Shown here: positions 5,296-6,371 of the stretch, piece by piece
Layout: the number at the start of each line of letters is the position of its first letter
Position numbering within the stretch: the stretch's first letter is position 1
From: Azonexus sp.
GTDB lineage: Bacteria > Pseudomonadota > Gammaproteobacteria > Burkholderiales > Rhodocyclaceae
Assembly (NCBI GenBank): GCA_023150195.1
Contig: JAKLLI010000115.1
Coordinates: forward strand, 1 to 6,371
Direction: 5' to 3'
Length of the DNA: 6,371 nt
Program-made: the position numbers and the translations under genes
The notes under the pieces: model-generated
What the model saw: the letters and a program-made list of their open reading frames with translations, nothing else
The model's database searches: none
What the model was told of the DNA's origin: nothing

Positions 5296-6371
5296 ATGTT
5301 CAAACCCACGATGCTGGCGGCCCTGATGACCGCCTCTTTCGGCGCACACGCCGCTTCCGATGCCGATCTGGCCGCCATTCGCAGCCAGATCGACGAGATC
5401 AAAAAAACCTACGAGCAGCGCATTGCTGCCCTCGAACAAAAACTGGCTCAGGCCGAGGCCAAACAGGCCGCTTTGCCCGCCGCGGCCCCCGCAGTCTCCA
5501 TGGCGCCGCCGGCGGAAAATCCGCCACGCACCGTGTCGACCGCAAGCGGCTTCAATCCCGAGGTGTCGCTGATCCTGCAAGGTCAGTACAAAAATATGAA
5601 GGATGTCGCCGAGCGCGGCATCACCGGCTTCGTGCCGGCCGGTGGCCATGCTCACGCGGATGGCGCCATCGAGGGGGTCAACAAGCGGGGTTTCTCGGTC
5701 GACCACACCGAACTGGTGATTTCCGCCAACGTCGATCCCCATTGGCGCGCCCAAGCCATCATTGCGGCGCTCGATGGGTCGGCGGAAGTCGAGGAAGCCT
5801 GGTTCCAGTCGCTCGGGCTGGGGCAAGGGTTTGGCCTGAAGGGCGGGCGCTTGCGTTCCGGCATCGGCTATCTCAACGAGCAGCATCCACACACCTGGGC
5901 GTTTGCCGATGCCCCGCTGATGTATCAGGCCATGTTTGGTACGCATGGCAGTTACACCCAGGATGGCGTTCAACTGAAATGGCTGGCACCGACGCCGCTG
6001 TTCCTGGAATTTGGCGCGGAATTCGGGCGCGGGGCGAGTTTCCCGGGATCGGATCGCAACAAGAATGGCAGCGGCGCCGGGGCGCTGTTCGCCCATCTCG
6101 GTGGCGAAGCCGGTATTTCCAATGAATGGCGGGCCGGACTGTCCTGGCTGAAGACGGCGGCGCGGGATCGCGAAGCCCACTTTGAGGATCTGGGCGGGCT
6201 GGAAGCGCTGGGCAAGTTTTCCGGCGATTCCTCGACCGTGATCGCCGACTTTGTCTGGAAATGGGCGCCGGCCGGCAATCCCCGTTACCAGAATTTCACC
6301 TTCCAGACCGAGTATTTCCAGCGCCGCGAAAAGGGCGAGCTGAATTGTTCCGCCGATGAACGGGCCAGCAA
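5296..6371 (+). CDS. Outer-membrane beta-barrel protein, possibly metal-related, 3' end beyond window
   Basis: The frame opens at ATG 5296 with AGGAG at 5285-5289 and stays open for 358 codons to the window edge, so the C-terminus is missing. A signal peptide is visible with a likely cleavage after A19 (FGAHA-AS). A charged helical segment (about 22-58, with EIKKTYEQRIAALEQKLAQA) looks like a trimerising coiled coil or periplasmic stalk. A Pro/Ala linker (60-78) leads into a barrel-like region starting near FNPEVSLILQGQY (86-98), with alternating amphipathic strands such as FLEFGAEFGRG and WRAGLSWLK. His pairs occur in probable loops (GGHAHADG, H118/H120; NEQHPHTW, H197/H199). Similar proteins are, as I recall, often labelled porin or TonB-dependent receptor and sit near zinc or metal uptake genes. 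No TonB box or plug domain is visible, so a simple porin-like barrel is favoured. It lies 83 bases after the secreted Cys/His protein. Confidence 0.75.
   Translation, partial: MFKPTMLAALMTASFGAHAASDADLAAIRSQIDEIKKTYEQRIAALEQKLAQAEAKQAALPAAAPAVSMAPPAENPPRTVSTASGFNPEVSLILQGQYKNMKDVAERGITGFVPAGGHAHADGAIEGVNKRGFSVDHTELVISANVDPHWRAQAIIAALDGSAEVEEAWFQSLGLGQGFGLKGGRLRSGIGYLNEQHPHTWAFADAPLMYQAMFGTHGSYTQDGVQLKWLAPTPLFLEFGAEFGRGASFPGSDRNKNGSGAGALFAHLGGEAGISNEWRAGLSWLKTAARDREAHFEDLGGLEALGKFSGDSSTVIADFVWKWAPAGNPRYQNFTFQTEYFQRREKGELNCSADERAS

Noticed and set aside
5286..5298. Near-identical leader GGAGTCATTCATG here and GGAGTCATCCATG at 3479-3491
   Set aside because: The shared part is mostly ribosome binding site plus start codon; similarity over 13 bases is too short to imply common regulation.
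4959..6125. Plus-strand open frame of 388 codons
   Set aside because: It runs out of frame through the secreted protein gene, the gap and the outer-membrane gene; Arg/Cys-rich, with no ribosome binding site or family resemblance.
5290..6180. Minus-strand open frame of 296 codons opposite the outer-membrane gene
   Set aside because: The + strand frame has a signal peptide, ribosome binding site and strand pattern; the antisense product has no recognisable feature.

Overview
The window is GC-rich, densely packed bacterial chromosome. All genes supported here read on the + strand. The gene order (lipid A acyltransferase, GNAT, dapF, DUF484, xerC) and the protein style point to a Gram-negative betaproteobacterium. 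Rhodocyclales (Dechloromonas/Azonexus-like) is my best guess, but that is inferred from general resemblance and no search was run. Lipid A and outer-membrane genes support the Gram-negative reading.

Layout. (1) Positions 1-925 hold the 3' end of a lipid A late acyltransferase overlapping a GNAT N-acetyltransferase by an ATGA stop/start. (2) Positions 926-987 are a short intergenic region with a plausible sigma70 promoter and a perfect 7-bp inverted repeat. (3) Positions 988-3376 are a translationally coupled cluster: dapF (lysine and peptidoglycan precursor synthesis), a DUF484 protein and xerC (chromosome dimer resolution). Stop and start codons overlap at both junctions, an arrangement also known from E. 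coli dapF-yigA-xerC. (4) Positions 3377-3701 form a self-contained unit: A-tracts, a near-consensus promoter, a good ribosome binding site, a 50-codon gene for a very basic small protein, and a strong Rho-independent terminator. (5) Positions 3728-4921 encode an RlmI-type 23S rRNA m5C methyltransferase. (6) From 4931 on come a small secreted DUF2946-like protein with a Cys/His motif and an outer-membrane barrel-type protein with an N-terminal coiled coil, which runs off the right edge. This pair could be a metal-related envelope module.

Most of the window is housekeeping: envelope synthesis, cell-wall precursor, chromosome segregation and ribosome modification. The two places that deserve attention are the small basic-protein gene at 3489-3641, which has its own strong promoter and terminator and which I cannot assign to a family, and the secreted protein/outer-membrane protein pair at the right end. 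No rRNA, tRNA, CRISPR array, insertion sequence or phage gene was seen. No gene-free stretch exceeds 300 bases.
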